DNA from: Auanema rhodensis
Taxonomy: Eukaryota > Nematoda > Chromadorea > Rhabditida > Rhabditidae
NCBI GenBank assembly: GCA_964057225.1
Contig: OZ059895.1
Span: forward strand, 18,691,688-18,755,687
Direction of reading: 5' to 3'
Length of the DNA stretch: 64,000 bases
Shown: in pieces, positions 34,455-47,600 of the stretch
Layout: the number at the start of each line of letters is the position of its first letter
Position numbering within the stretch: position 1 is the first letter of the stretch
Notes under the pieces: generated by a model
What the model was told of the DNA's origin: nothing
Seen by the model: the letters and a program-made list of their open reading frames with translations, nothing else
Database searches by the model: none
Position numbers and translations under genes: made by a program

Positions 34455-37002
34455 TTAATATAATGAGCAGAAACCAGCAGTTTCATGCCCATGAATTGAG
34501 ACATTTTTGAAGGCGCCACAGCAATTGATGGCCCCAGATTGCATATCATTGTAGCCTACTCCATGATTCCACCATGCTACATAGCAAGGAACTGCCAACT
34601 CATTGGATGTAAGGAACTGTAAGAAAATGATTTATGACATTCAACATATCAGGAGAGCAGAATCCTACCGTGGAGACGGCAGCAATTGTTCCGGCAATAC
34701 CACCAATAGTGCCGAACGCTGAAAACGATAAGTTTAGTTTAATATTTCAAAGATTGGAAAATCTTGTGATCTTTAAAATAAAAAAATTAAGTCTGATCGG
34801 AAATAGAAACCTGTTTTCGTATTTCGATCAGAAGAAAGTTTAAAAAAGTGTTTTAGTGCTCGATTTGAATTCACATTATTCTGTGATCTCATGTAAGAAA
34901 ATATAAAAATCTGTATATATATATTTAACAAAAATTACAAAAAGTTTAAATGTATTAAACGATATGAAAAGAAAAAAAGGATAATGATATACTTACCCAG
35001 TGTAATTGCTACTAAAATCAGCTCCGTTGTGGAAGTAAATTTCCATACACTAAAATATAATTTAAGATAAACTTGATTAAGCATTAACATACTCTTTATA
35101 TGTTGCTCGAGGACTTTTATCGTTTGAGCCATCACGTTGAGCTGTTTGTAACTTATTTTGGTAAGCTTTAAGATAAAGATAGAAGATACTAGGTAAGACC
35201 ATACACATCAAAGATAATGTTGTTGCTCCAACCTAATTATTTGAATATTATATGAATAGTTTTCGATATATTAGTACCAAATCCATGAAAACTCCAAAAT
35301 CTGGTATAGATAAAGCTGTTAAGAGGACGCATATGAGTAGACCAAATCGTACAAAAAGTCTTTGAAGTGAAAAATCTGAAAGAGATTGAATTGTTTATTA
35401 GGAAGTGATGAAGTTGAAGATATAATACCATGTGGAGTATTAGTCCATTCTTCAACTTGTTGAGCTAATGGAGAAAATATAATAGTGATTGTAGGCAAAA
35501 TATGAAGAGTTATAAGCATATTAGCTGTTTGAGACATCCATGTAGTCTTAATATGATTTATAATTTAAAAAATTATATGATATAGGCTTACTTGAAGTGA
35601 TGGTATCATTGTATCTCTCATACTATTTCCATAAGTTATATATCCCATAATAGATACAGCAAGATATATAATAACAATAACTATAATATTCTATTAATTA
35701 TATTAATATAATCATGTAACTTACAAACAAAACTAATTTTAAGAGATCGAGTAAAATTATATGGTTTACGCATATCATGTTGAATAGATGGAAAAACACA
35801 ATGACCACCTGAAATTGGAATGAAATGTGATTGGGTTCATTATCAAGCTTTACCGTAAGCAAATACAATAGTTCCATATCCTAAGAACAGCTTATTGATA
35901 TTAAAATCATTATGATCAACAACTGGAGAACAAGTTGGACTATCGCGGAAGCTACCCCAAATCAGAATACATCCAGCCGTGATGCTTGAGCCGGCAGCGA
36001 AAAATGCTGCAAGCCTATAAGCGAAAAATGATTTTTGACTGGAACAGTTGAAAATATTTACCAGAAATCTTTAGGACTGCGTAACATACAGAATGGAGCC
36101 AAAATAAAAGATAATAATAGCAAGATGATGCAAAAACTCAAATGAATATCAAAAGTTGCCAATAAGAAATTGGAGATATTCTTAGCAGCAAGCAAAGATA
36201 CAACAGTAACTAATCCAAACTGTGTTATACATACAAAAAGAGAAACAAATAATCTAAAAAAATTAAAAATAATAATAATATATGTTGAAATAGGAAGAAC
36301 ATACCTTGCTGTTGGGCCTAAAGCTCGATAAGCAATTTCTGGATATGGACGTCTACAATGTTGCTGATATTCTGGCCATTGAACCTATAATAATTATAAA
36401 TTACTATATATATATATTAGTTAAACGATGATAATTTATGTTATATTTTTAAACACAACCGGTATATGCACAAAATAATTTGAAAATGAAAATTGAGTTG
36501 AATATAGAAATGCATCATACAATAAAGCTAAGCACAATTGATGTAACTAATATGATTATATAGTTAAATAATAATAATAATAATAAGATAATCAATATAT
36601 ATTATATATAATTGAATGATTTATAAATTGTTTTGATTTTATTTAATGAAATTAATCTTGTTTTTTGATGTCTTTTTGTTCTTATTTCAATGATTAAAAA
36701 GGTCACCTGCATGATTATCCAAGATTCAGCTAAATGAGTTGCTGTTATACATGAGAATACAGCTGTCAAGAAAATCAAAATAACACCCATGGTTAATCCT
36801 AAATAATAATTTTCATTTTATAATAATTGTTTTAAGCATTAAGTATTATGGAAATAAGTTGTAAACCTGTATTTTCAATTGCTACTGGTAGAGCTATCAA
36901 TCCAGCTCCAAGCATATCACCAACGATGAATACGGTAGCAATCATCCAATGCATTCCGTGATCATTCCGATGGTTTTCTACATTTTCGATAGGAATTTGC
37001 AT
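34455..37002 (-). CDS. Amino-acid transporter, AAAP (SLC32/36/38-like) family, multi-exon
   Basis: The predicted protein starts MQIPIENVENHRNDHGMHW, then TM1 with FIVGDMLGAGLIALPVAIEN, the GxG-type opening typical of the AAAP family. Later exons give EYQQHCRRPYPEIAYRALGP, GYGTIVFAYG followed by GHCVFPSIQHDM, YLAVSIMGYITYGNS and DFGVFMDLVGATTLSLMCMV. The last coding exon has NELAVPCYVAWWNHGVGYND and INCCGAFKN, ending at TAA (34455-34457). By family it moves amino acids across the plasma membrane or an organelle membrane with about 11 helices. The start follows an acceptor-like TTTTCTTAAAG, suggesting trans-splicing just upstream. About ten exons, all frames compatible, no damage seen. Substrate cannot be read from sequence. 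The 3' end faces the satellite array about 310 bp away. Confidence 0.85.
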
Positions 37003-37943
37003 AGCCTTTAAGAAAAATCATTAAGAGATGTTACAAAGATCAAGAGAGCAGAATGAGTAAAGTAATGATTATAGTGAACGATCATAGCATAGAAGATTCA
37101 GAAGAGCTGGACGGAAGGACCAAAGCCGCTGTTTAAATAGGCTGTTTGATCTTACAGTCACATTTAGATCTTGGCCACATGACGGTAGACTGATAGCTAC
37201 CAATCATTGTTTTGATATTTATTCTGAAAATGACGACACATCACAGTGGAAGACTAGCGTGAGACGTCAAAGGTTTTTGGACAAACTTGGCCAAGACTCT
37301 CGGATGAATTACGTGGACGTGAAATGAACTAGATAGCATCATGAACGACAAAAAACAAGATTTTTCCGTCACGATCAAGCTGTATAGAGAGAGAGAACGA
37401 GAGACAGAAAGATCAGTTGATGTCGAGAGGAGTAAACTGGAGGAAACAATGGTTTGATCATTACAGGTGCAATACACATACACACACACACATATATACT
37501 TTTACTTCATTGATAGATCATAAGCTTTTTCTCATTTTTTTTTCGAACAATGATGAATAGTCTAGATATGAAGTAGTTAGAGTAGATGTTAGAAAAGAAA
37601 ATAATAGAAATCACAAGAAGATTTTATGATAAATGAACATGTGTGAAACTTGATTAACCAAACTTTATAGATAGTTTGATACTATCACTTATATAGATCA
37701 TAAGATTCACTGCCATTTTTTCATTACAAAAGAAATGTTGAAGAACAAAAAAGAAAAAGAAAGGAAATGAAATATTAGAAAAGAGGAAATTCTAACTAGA
37801 AGATTTATCTCTTTGTCGATTTTACTTACTTAATTCTAATCATCAAGAAGGAAAGCAAATTATTTTATTCAAAATTCCTGGCTATTTTTTGTTTTTTCAA
37901 ATATTACAAATTCAGCTTAAAAGTCAATTTATTATATATCAAG
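37003..37943. other. Upstream region of the transporter; no gene seen
   Basis: Mixed-composition sequence, somewhat more GC-rich at 37140-37330, followed by AT-rich DNA and a short (CA)n tract near 37470. Candidate promoter or 5' flank. The small frames here look fortuitous. Confidence 0.45.
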
Positions 37944-38057
37944 CTATAAAGGTTGTATCTTCTTCTTGAATTCATCCCAGACAATTCTGATAGCAGCTTT
38001 GTGACATGTAGCCTTCAGCGCAAGGTTAGACCACATGTGTTTTGAAAGCAAGCCGAC
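37944..38057 (-). CDS. Isolated terminal exon of an unidentified gene
   Basis: After an acceptor (TTTCGTTTATCAG, minus strand) comes a 37-codon frame beginning VGLLSKHMWSNLALKATC and ending FKKKIQPL with TAG at 37944-37946; AATAAA follows within about 20 bases (minus strand). Coding-like composition and a plausible 3' end suggest a real last exon. I could not find its upstream exons between 38058 and 38737, which is AT-rich, and I do not recognise the family. It could be a remnant. Confidence 0.4.
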   Translation of the reverse strand, partial: VGLLSKHMWSNLALKATCHKAAIRIVWDEFKKKIQPL

Positions 38058-38737
38058 CTGATAAACGAAATAGGAAGAAAGATATAGATTTTCGATGATT
38101 CATAACCTTTTCAATGTTTCCTTTAATTATATAATAATAAAAGAAATTCTAATAGAAATATTTAATTAATTAATTCAAATTATACTTTACAAGTGAAATG
38201 GCAACATGAAAATTTAAAAATTTCGTGATTTTGTATGAAGAACAAGAACAACAATGATTACGCACAAGCTACTTTCTCTTTTAAAAATGATTTTTATGGC
38301 CTTTTTAATGATTTTATTAGCATTACAAACTTGGTTTCAACCTTTTTTTATATAAAAAAGTGCATGTTTAATGTTATCTTCGAGAAAACAAAAAACAATA
38401 TTAGATAGAAGTTACAGATATGAGCAAACATCTCAGTTTTTTTTTGATTTTCACTTCGTAGAAAGATCATTTCCTAGAAATAACTTTATAACTTTGAATT
38501 AAGTTCAGTCATAGATGCTTAATCGGATTCTCTTTTTTTTCTCGTTTGAATCACAAATTTCAAAACAGGTTTATCATCCTTGATTTGTTAGATGGATTTA
38601 TTCTAAATAAACTCAAATCAAATTCTCTCCATAACTTTCATATTGTTTATAGTATTTCATTGTCTATTATACCTTTCTCTAGTACTTTCGTCTATTATTT
38701 TCTATCAAATACCAACAAATCATTTTTTCATTCAAAA

Positions 38738-39061
38738 ATGAAAATTATTTTAATTTTTCTATTTATATTCGTTAATTTATGTAATTCACAAGTTATATTA
38801 GCTAATTATTTCTGTGGAGGTGATGGCTTTTCAAGATTAATGTCATTTCTTACAACATCAGTTTGTGAGCAACAAGGCAGTAAGTTCTAAATAATTTTCT
38901 GTTTTGTCTGAGAAATAAGAAAGAAATAGCCTGGAATGTTATACGTTATTCTATCTATCTAGCTATGTGTTTAGTCAATGTTAAAGATAGAATATAAACT
39001 ATGGTTAGGTTTAATAAATGTTTTTTTTTCTCTTTTAAAGTGATGAAACATCTAGACATAG

Positions 39062-39109
<48 letters not shown>

Positions 39110-39560
39110 AATAAGAGAGAAGAGAGAAAAAAAGATATGGGAACATGTTCTTTTATGGTTTATTACAACTATCTATATTATTTTCAAAGTTCATTTTCAA
39201 GTTATATAGATCGATATCTTATTACAAAAGTCAAAGAATAATACAGTATATTTTAAAAATTTATGAAAAATTTTCATTTAAAATTTTGAAATTTACCTAA
39301 AACTTGTCATTTTCTTAATAATTTCAGTTAATTTATGCTGTCAAGAACATGATTTATGCTATACAAGTTGTGAATATCCACAAATGATGTGTGACAATGC
39401 ATTCTGTGAATGCTTGGATTCTCTTCCAGCTAGTTTATACTGTAGAAATATAGTTCATGCTTCTCATTGTTCACTTGTTCATTGGTTTGCGAAATCATTT
39501 AGTTGTCCTATAATGCCGTTATTACCCAATCCTGATATCATGCCGATGATCAGAATCTGA
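38738..39560 (+). CDS. Secreted phospholipase A2-like protein, two exons
   Basis: Exons 38738-38879 and 39328-39560 join in phase 1 to give about 124 residues. Residues 1-18 are a signal peptide (MKIILIFLFIFVNLCNSQ). The second exon has CCQEHDLCYTSC followed by CDNAFCECL, the cysteine pattern and the His-Asp active-site pair of secreted phospholipase A2. The calcium loop in the first exon (NYFCGGDGF) is unusual: it lacks the full classical YGCYCG form. By family, such enzymes hydrolyse the sn-2 ester of phospholipids outside the cell. Here catalysis is plausible but unproven, and the protein may be a PLA2-like binding protein, as many nematode relatives are unstudied. The intron holds a (GA)n tract of about 42 bp. 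Confidence 0.78.
39065..39106 (+). repeat. (GA)n microsatellite in the PLA2-like gene intron
   Basis: About 21 uninterrupted GA dinucleotides, followed by more GA-rich sequence to 39130. Confidence 0.97.
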
Positions 39561-39682
39561 ATTTTTCTTTTTCTTCTTCTTTTTTTTTATATTTTATTAT
39601 CATTTATGGGTATTAAATTAAACCATAAAACAAATAATTTATTACATTTATAACTTTTAAATAAAAAAATTTAATTTTTTAA

Positions 39683-42600
39683 TTAATTTTTTATAATATT
39701 GAAAGGTAGTTCAATGTAACATTCATGAATATTTATTAAATCTTGCCACGGTTGACAGAATGCGCAGTTACATGGATGATAAATACTTCGACCTGTAACA
39801 TCAATAAAAACTTAGGCTCTGATGATTCAGAATAAAAATTAAATTTTAAAATAAACCTTTTCGATGTAAATAATCATTAAAAATGTTGGTTGCAATGCTT
39901 TTATATCGAAATCGTCCAATCTGTGTCCGAATCGACACTTTCAGACTCCTGTAATGAAGTAGAATATGCTTGAGTACAAAAAGTTCTTATCACTCTCTCA
40001 TATTTCTCTCTCTCTCTCTGCCTCTCTCTCTCTCTCTCTCTATGTTTTTCTAATACAATGGATTGAGACTGATATACTAAAAGAGAAACCTTAGATGGAG
40101 ATCGTTGATGTTTTGACTTTTTATATCTGCTGTCCAATTCAGAAATGTTTCCGATGTCGTGGCTGAGATTTCGTGCCGATGTCTGCTGTCGACGGTTAGT
40201 AAGCGTCGTTTGTTGAAGTAATACTTCCTAAAATAGATAATCAATACTATATAAACATAGTATGTATCTGAATCAAACATTTGAAGACATATGGGTGTCT
40301 GATAAAGAGTTTTGGGCAGAATTGCGGGCCATTTGATTGTGTGGAGGCACACTGTGAGATGTCCTAATCCGCGTTCTCTGTCGGTTAGATGGAATACTAT
40401 TTGAAGACTGACCAGCAAGCGATAACATGCTGGATTCAAATCGATACGGGACTAAAATCAAATGTTTGGCTTCAATTCATTTAAATAGTTTTCAGAATAA
40501 TTCTGAATGAGATGCGTGGGCACAACACAAAAGCACCCACCTACCGCCTTGGCTTCAATAGGATACCACGACGGTCGTGAGCATTCCCAATCATATCTAC
40601 TCAAATGGATTATTGTCTGAGAAGTAATTAATTTCATTTATATAACTAGATATACATCTTTTACTTCTCCAATTGGAGCATTATGTCCTAAAGCATCTCG
40701 ATGCCAGACACCAATTAGAAGTCGTCGACTTCTCAAAGTATTTCTATTCACATTGGGTACCTAGAATAGTGAGAATAATAATAAAATAATATAAAATATT
40801 ATTTATATATATTTATATAATAAAATTTGATAGAAAGAACCTTTATTATTTCATTAAATTCCGGATCAATAGACGATTTTCGAGCTGTTGTTTTATATTT
40901 GACCGACATATCTGTTGAATATTCTCCAAGTACAAAAATCTAAAAAAAGGATTAAAAAAACAGAATATATTTATCAATAAAATAAAGAGAAAGAGAAAAA
41001 GAGAGAGAGAGAGAGAGAGAGAAAAAAAAAGAAAAAATTACTTTAATATAAGGATTTGGTCGATGTTGTCCATAATGAGGTAGTGAACGACATTGATATA
41101 TATGAATATTTAAACATGATATCGATGAATTATATGATATATGTAATTGTATTTCTCCCAGAAATCTTGGTGTGTTATCGATTTGTGACTGTAATATTCA
41201 GAAGTTATACATAAATTTGAAAAGAAAATCAAATTTTCTTTTTATTTATTTCTTTTTTTTTTAAATAGAAAACTCTGGAGCTATTATCCATTCAGAACTG
41301 GTTTTACTCTTATCGAATGGAAACAAAAATGTTCTTATAAACTACTTACAGCAGCATCTACTGAAGATGTGTAGGTTTCACGACTAATTGATTTGTATAT
41401 TTGACGTTTTGGACAGGGAATATCTTCTGAGCATGAGTAAACTTGACTAATGTGACTGGGAGATGTATTGGTTGTGTGATCGATGCTATTATTGCGATTG
41501 TTGTTCAGCTGATCCATACAGTCCAATGTTGTCTGCAAAACTGATATCGTATTGATGATTGATAAAAGCTGATGTATTGAGCCTATTTCAGCTATTCATT
41601 AAACGCTTTAGTTGGAATTATGAGCCTATTTTCATGAACATTATCGTTGAAGATGTTGAAGAAAAATATGAGTTTTTGAGAAGATTTGTCAACTTGAGAT
41701 TTGTGGATTTGTCAGAAAATCTTTAAGCCTTTCAGATTAAAGCAGCTTGCTTATACATATATGATGAGTTTATGAGTTCTTATTCTAAGCTCATCTATTC
41801 AAAGCTATATTGCATATGTCTGAGAGTACTTTGACGCATATAACAGCATATTAGAAAGCATATGATTGATGATTATGTTGAGTAAACTAGATAAATAGTA
41901 TTATGATTACCTGAGATATGCTTCGTTTAGAGTCACATGTTTTGACACGATGCCAATCTTCGAATGGATCCTAAATAAAGTTGTTTATTTATTTAATTAT
42001 TATTATTATTATAATTGAGTAATCATTTATTGTTATTTAATTTATAAATTATACCTCTTCTACAGGGGATGGAACATACGAAGTAATTGCTTGTATATGA
42101 TCTGTAATAATGATAATAATATTATTATATCTTTTATTATAAATAATAAAAGAAAATAATAATATTTATTTTTATTCGCACAACGGTTCTCAACCAAATC
42201 TTTGTCTTAAATGGATGCGTCACATTCGAATGACGTCATGACGTCATATGTTCACGTGAAATGACGTGAATATTTTGCATTTCAGATTTCATTTTTAAAT
42301 ATTTGAGAGATGAAAGATAACGAAATAAACAAACGTTTTTCAACCTGACGCTGAAGCTGTGGTCGAGGCTGGGCAATTGGTCGTAGATACTGCCGACTCA
42401 AAGGATCGCTGATGAAACAAAAAGTTAGTTGATGTAAGCTAAGCTACAAACATCAATAACATAAGGTTGAAGCTTTAGTGATCATGCAAGCAAAGATAAT
42501 AGTCCAAACTATTTTTAATTTTATATTGTAAACAAAGAACTTGTAAACAAATACATTGTTGCATAACCATAAATGGTTAAACATGAAAAGAAAAGAAAAA

Positions 42601-44679
42601 ACAGTTTTGATGTTAAAGTACAGTTGAGAATTATCTGGAACATGATGATGCAATGTTTAAGAGTTGTTATTATTGTATAAGCAGAAGAAACACGGCGAAT
42701 AAGAAGACACGATTAAGCAAAAGCCATTCGAACACATAATATGAAGAGGAAGAAACCAGATAACAGATAGAATATATTAAATATATTTGAATTATTAAAG
42801 AGAAAGGAAAAGTCGATTTTATGTGGAAAGTCAAGAAGATATACGACTATTATAACTAAAAAATTATATAATAAACATATATATAGTTAATTAAACATAT
42901 ATTATTAACTATTTATTTGTTTATTATAGACTAGAATATAAGCAAAAGAAGATTGCAGCCAATGAAAAACAAAAAACTGAACTTAGTCATGAAATATGGG
43001 TGGAGGGGATGTTAATTGTTGTCAACAGAAGATGGAAACTTAAAAGAAGCTGAAGATATGAAAGCTTTGTTAAAGCAGCATTAACACATAGATAAGCTGA
43101 ATGTCGGAACGGGTACTTCGCTCTGTCGCCGTTGGCCTGGATACCTTTTGCTTGTGAAGACGTGTCGACGTCGCTGTTCTGGCAATGGAGATTGTGATGT
43201 GCTGGTAGGAGTTGGAGGAACAATCTAAAAGTATTTAAGATGACTTTTTGATAAAACATATGATATGGTAAGTTAGTTAAAGCTTGAAAGGCAATTATGC
43301 ACCTCAGTAGCAGGAAGTGGAGATGCTGAAGGGGAAACGAAATTGCGTGTAAAAGAAGCGGATGAAGAAGAACGTGGTGCAGGACTGCCGATAATTTCTC
43401 TGAAATACAATAGTATTATAATTATAATATTATAGTATATAATACCTTGGATGCATCTCTGGTAACAATGAATTAGCTGAATGGGGTGGTGATGAGGCAA
43501 TAGATGCCAAGCCTGTTGAGCCTGGACGAGGTGACGGACTTCGTGGTGAAGGACTTCCACCCCAAAAGCGTCGTGTGATGTCACCTCTTAGTTGACGACC
43601 AATAGCCTTAATTCAACAGTTTTTTAATAATAATTCTTTGAAAATATATAAATACCTCATCTTCCGATGGTACTGATAGAGTGGCCATGGTTTCCAAGCT
43701 AGGCAGTGTCATGTTTCGACGTGAGATTGGTGGAGCATGATCTAAATTGGTTAAATATAGAAAAATCTTATACTATATCATATTGTAGTATATTATAGTA
43801 TATTATAAAATAATTTAAAAAATTTACGTGAATTGCGTAGAGGAACAACAGGCTTAGCGGACTGACTGCGTTCGCGATTTGCTCGTTTAAGCTGCAGCAG
43901 AATGCTTTCGGAGACATCATCTCCGGTATTTTCAATCCATTCACGCGAAGCTGCTAGCAATTCTCTTAATGACAGGTAGTTGATAATGGTTGTAACTCAA
44001 CAATCTCTCTTATACCTTTCCTTATAGCATAGTGAGCAGTATATGATTTTCTTTGAATCTGATGGAATTACTCGACAGCTATCACATACTAACTGCTGAC
44101 ATTTTCTAGACATTTTTCAATAAAAAATAAGAAATTGATAACAAAATATAATTTATAAAAAGCTAATCCTATACTATATGTATATACTTTAAAACATACT
44201 TGCATTTAGATCCAGAATTCAAAATAAATCCAAGCTTTGTTGAGCAACGAGCACATGAGCGAGATGGAGATGATGGACTAAATAATTTTCAATTTTTTTT
44301 CAGAAAAAAAAAGAAAAAAGATTAGAAAATCAAATTTTTTTTATATGAAATATTTTAATTTTCAAATAATATACCTTGCTGAACTAGAAATATTACTAGA
44401 TGTTATACTATCTTGTGATTCACTTGTACTGATGCTGTAAACACTGCCTTGAGCATTAGTTAATCCTGATTTCTCCATATCCAAGTCTGTTCGCAATTTT
44501 CTAAAATTAAATTTATAGCTTTTAATAAAAATATTGAACTTTACGTACTGTAATCGTTCTTTTTCTCGTCGCTGAAATTCTAAATCTCGTTCAAGAACAG
44601 GACGAATCTGTCTCTGCTCTTCAAGTGATAGTCCTTTCAGAATTTCCACGAGATCAGGCTCGTCGGGTAAGTTTGTCAT
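39683..44679 (-). CDS. Synaptotagmin-like (Slp/bitesize-type) Rab effector, zinc finger plus one C2 domain
   Basis: Begins MTNLPDEPDLVEILKGLSLE (ATG complement 44677-44679) with an Slp-homology helix (EEQRQIRPVLERDLEFQRRE). A FYVE-related zinc finger follows with four cysteine pairs: SCARC, CKKCQQ, VCDSC, YCSLC. This module binds Rab27/Rab3/Rab8 GTPases in the family. A long Ser/Pro/Arg-rich linker spans 44.0-41.3 kb. Then comes a C2 domain (FLGEIQLHISYNSS, HYGQHRPNPYIKIFVLGE, KTTARKSSIDPEFNEII, LLIGVWHRDALGHNAPIGE). Slp proteins usually have two C2 domains; only one is seen. The tail has alternative ends: an acceptor near 39950 gives ESESVDSDTDWTISI (stop 39901), and another 28 nt on gives IGRFRYKSIATNIFNDY and a CNCAFCQPW motif (stop 39683). 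Expected role: tethering vesicles to membranes or cortical actin. RIM and rabphilin are alternatives, but no PDZ domain is seen. Confidence 0.75.
40003..40041 (+). repeat. (CT)n microsatellite in Slp-like gene intron
   Basis: Imperfect CT run interrupted by TGCC. Lies in the last intron before the alternative 3' acceptors, reading as GA in the gene's sense. Confidence 0.9.
42216..42269. promoter_or_regulatory. CRE/E-box cluster inside an intron of the Slp-like gene
   Basis: Two abutting perfect TGACGTCA palindromes at 42231-42246, a TTCACGTGAA palindrome (E-box CACGTG) at 42251-42260 and TGACGTGA at 42262-42269, with TGCGTCAC at 42216. TGACGTCA is the classical CREB/ATF site. In this AT-rich DNA such density is unlikely by chance. 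Enhancer or internal promoter function is inferred. Confidence 0.5.
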
Positions 44680-47600
44680 CTTATCAAATATATGCTTATG
44701 TATCTGAATATAACCTAATTATAATGACAAATTGTTTCTAACACTGCTTAACTATGTGAATATAGTTTTGGGAACAGTATAACAGAATATAATATAAGAA
44801 AAGCCGGAAAACATTGAATGACTTGAAACACGAACATGAACGGATATGCATTTGAAAGGGAGAAAAACAGCAAAAAGAGAGAGAGAGAGGGGAGAGAGAA
44901 GGGGATAAAAGGAGAGAGAGAGAGTTGTCAAACATTTCTTTTAACAGAAAAGTAAAAGAAAAGTTTGATTATTGACAATATAAGAAGTACACAAGTTTTC
45001 AACAATCAAGAATGGATTACGGAAATTCCGCCAGTTTCAAATTATTGGGGCACAGTTTCTATGATTGCATCATAAATCAGATGAAAAAAAACAAAAAACA
45101 AAGATAAATTAACTTTGCAACTTTCATGTTGCTCATCATTTTTGATAAATAGTTGAAGTAGTCAGAATTGAATTCTTTTGAATGAATGCTCTTCATAAGA
45201 AAAAGATATTAAGAAAGTTGACTGATCATAAGAATATTCTAGATAGGTTTCGTATAAAATAAACAGCATAGTTAGTTATTATATGATCTTGAAAAAACGA
45301 ATAGAAAAAATGATATAAACAAAGAAAAATGAAAAAACAAATGTCAACAAGTCATGATAAAGAAGAAAAAAATGAGAAAAAAGGATGAGTTGGAGATTTG
45401 AAGAAAGGCTGAAGAAATAAAAAAAGGAAGAAGTAGTAGATAAGAGAAGAAGATGAAGAACAGAGAGAAGAGAAAGAGAGAAAAGATCAGAGAAAGACAT
45501 GTTAAGTAGATAAAGCCATAGGAAAGATTAGTGGATATATTGGAACAGATTTACATGAGAAGATTGAAAAAGAATCAAATGAGCCTGACTGATTATGAAA
45601 ACTAATAAATCGCATGATAATATAATAGAATATGATATTCATGAAAAGATATAATAAATCCTCTTCGACTTCTTCTTTCTTTTTTCTCTCTAGCTTTTTC
45701 TTTATCAAACAGCTTTCTTTTTACAAATTGTATATATATATATATAAAGATATATAAAGATATATATTCCATATATCTATATAGATTTATAAGAAGTTAA
45801 TTATATCATATAGTATACATAACTATATATATATATATATACATATAGTTAAGATATTATACTATATATACTATGTGTAGTCAATTGTAAACGAATTTTG
45901 ATATGAAAGCATATGTATGTATGAATGTATGTATATGGTTTTTATAATTTATCCAGAAATGTATACACATATAACATGTATGAATATCAGAATTCTTAAT
46001 ATAAAATAAATAAATATATAGATATACTAGATGTTATTTGATATAATTATAATCTTTATACAATATTATTTTATTTTTTATTAAAAATATTTTGAAATAA
46101 AAAATGAGACAATGAGATATGAAAATAAATATTTTATATTTTATTTTATATTAAATTATTAAATAAATGAATTAAATATAAAGAAATAGTTTTTTTTAAT
46201 TCAATGATAAGATAGTTAGATAATATTGATATCTGGATTTTATAGTTTTAAGAGATTAAGCCAAAAGAATAATTCCATCATCAGCCATTGAGCTCATGAA
46301 ACAAGACCATAGATGAGAAGAATGAGAGAGAAAGAGAGACAGACAGAGAAAGAAAGAGAGAGAGAGAGTAAGAGAGAACGAGAGGAAAAGTTAAAAGAAT
46401 ATATGAGATTGGATAGAAATAAGAAGAAAATTTTGGAAACTTGTGATTGATCATCATTCTAGCTTATCAAAATGTATATTAATATATGAAAATAGATAAA
46501 AAATAAAAGAAACAAAGTAAAATATTTAATTATATGATATAACTTAATGAAAAAAACTTCCTTATTTCATTTTCTGATTAATAGTTTCTAAATATAAAAT
46601 GAATATACAGCACTGAATATGACACTTGATCTCATAAGCTTTTGCAAACGAATTGAAAAGCCATATGCAAGAATATTCTATCAAAGACTTAGAATATGAA
46701 TAATTAAATTAATTTGTTATTGATGATTCATCAACGTTATCATCTAAAAATCTTTTCTTGTTCAATGATATAACTCATGTTACAAGCATAGGTATATGAT
46801 TTACCTTATACTTTGAACCCAGGGTAAGAGCAAAGAATTTGTTTCAACTTATGCTTGTCAAGTTTAAACTTCATCAAAACAACAATTTTAAGCAAAGAAA
46901 TTAAATGAGAAGGAAAATCAGAAAAGCTACAACAATATGATATTGTTTGAGCCGATGTACTGATATCAAATCCATCTAAGGTGGATAATTGCACGACAAC
47001 GGCTGTCAGCTTTTTCAGGGTTTCAAGATCTCTTAAGCCTAAAAGCTACATGTCTACATAAACTAATATAGCTATGTCAAGTATGCTTGTATCTTCTCCA
47101 TCCATCTGATTTTCGTTGAAGAAAAAACGATTTGAACACTTAGAACAGACAGATATAAGTCGAACAAAGCATTATTCAAGCAGCATGAAAAGTTAAAAAG
47201 AAAGAATAATAAAATGATTCTGATAGTTAAAAAATATAATTTTACTATATAAATAACGTGAAATATTATATATTTTTCGATATAATTAAGCTATTGAGAT
47301 AACAAATTAAGTAAAAAGTTGTTAATAAGAAAAAATATATTAATATATTGTATCTATTTATATCAAATAAATTAGCATAAAGAGCATATGATCTATCATC
47401 AATACATCGTATATCTAAACTTAGATTAATAGTTTTCTTGGTAAAAGAAGCAATACTAGAGAATGGATTAGAGAGAAAGAGAAATAGAGAGTGAGAGAGG
47501 GAGAGAGAGAGAAAGAGAGATAAAGAAAGAAGAAGGGACTGACTAGACGAGCCAACAGTTTCCATCTGATGACGACTGTTCAGCTTCATGAGAATCTGAT

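Noticed and set aside
34634-34843. 70-codon plus-strand frame
   Set aside because: Antisense to the last exons and an intron of the amino-acid transporter, whose own frame and splice sites are convincing.
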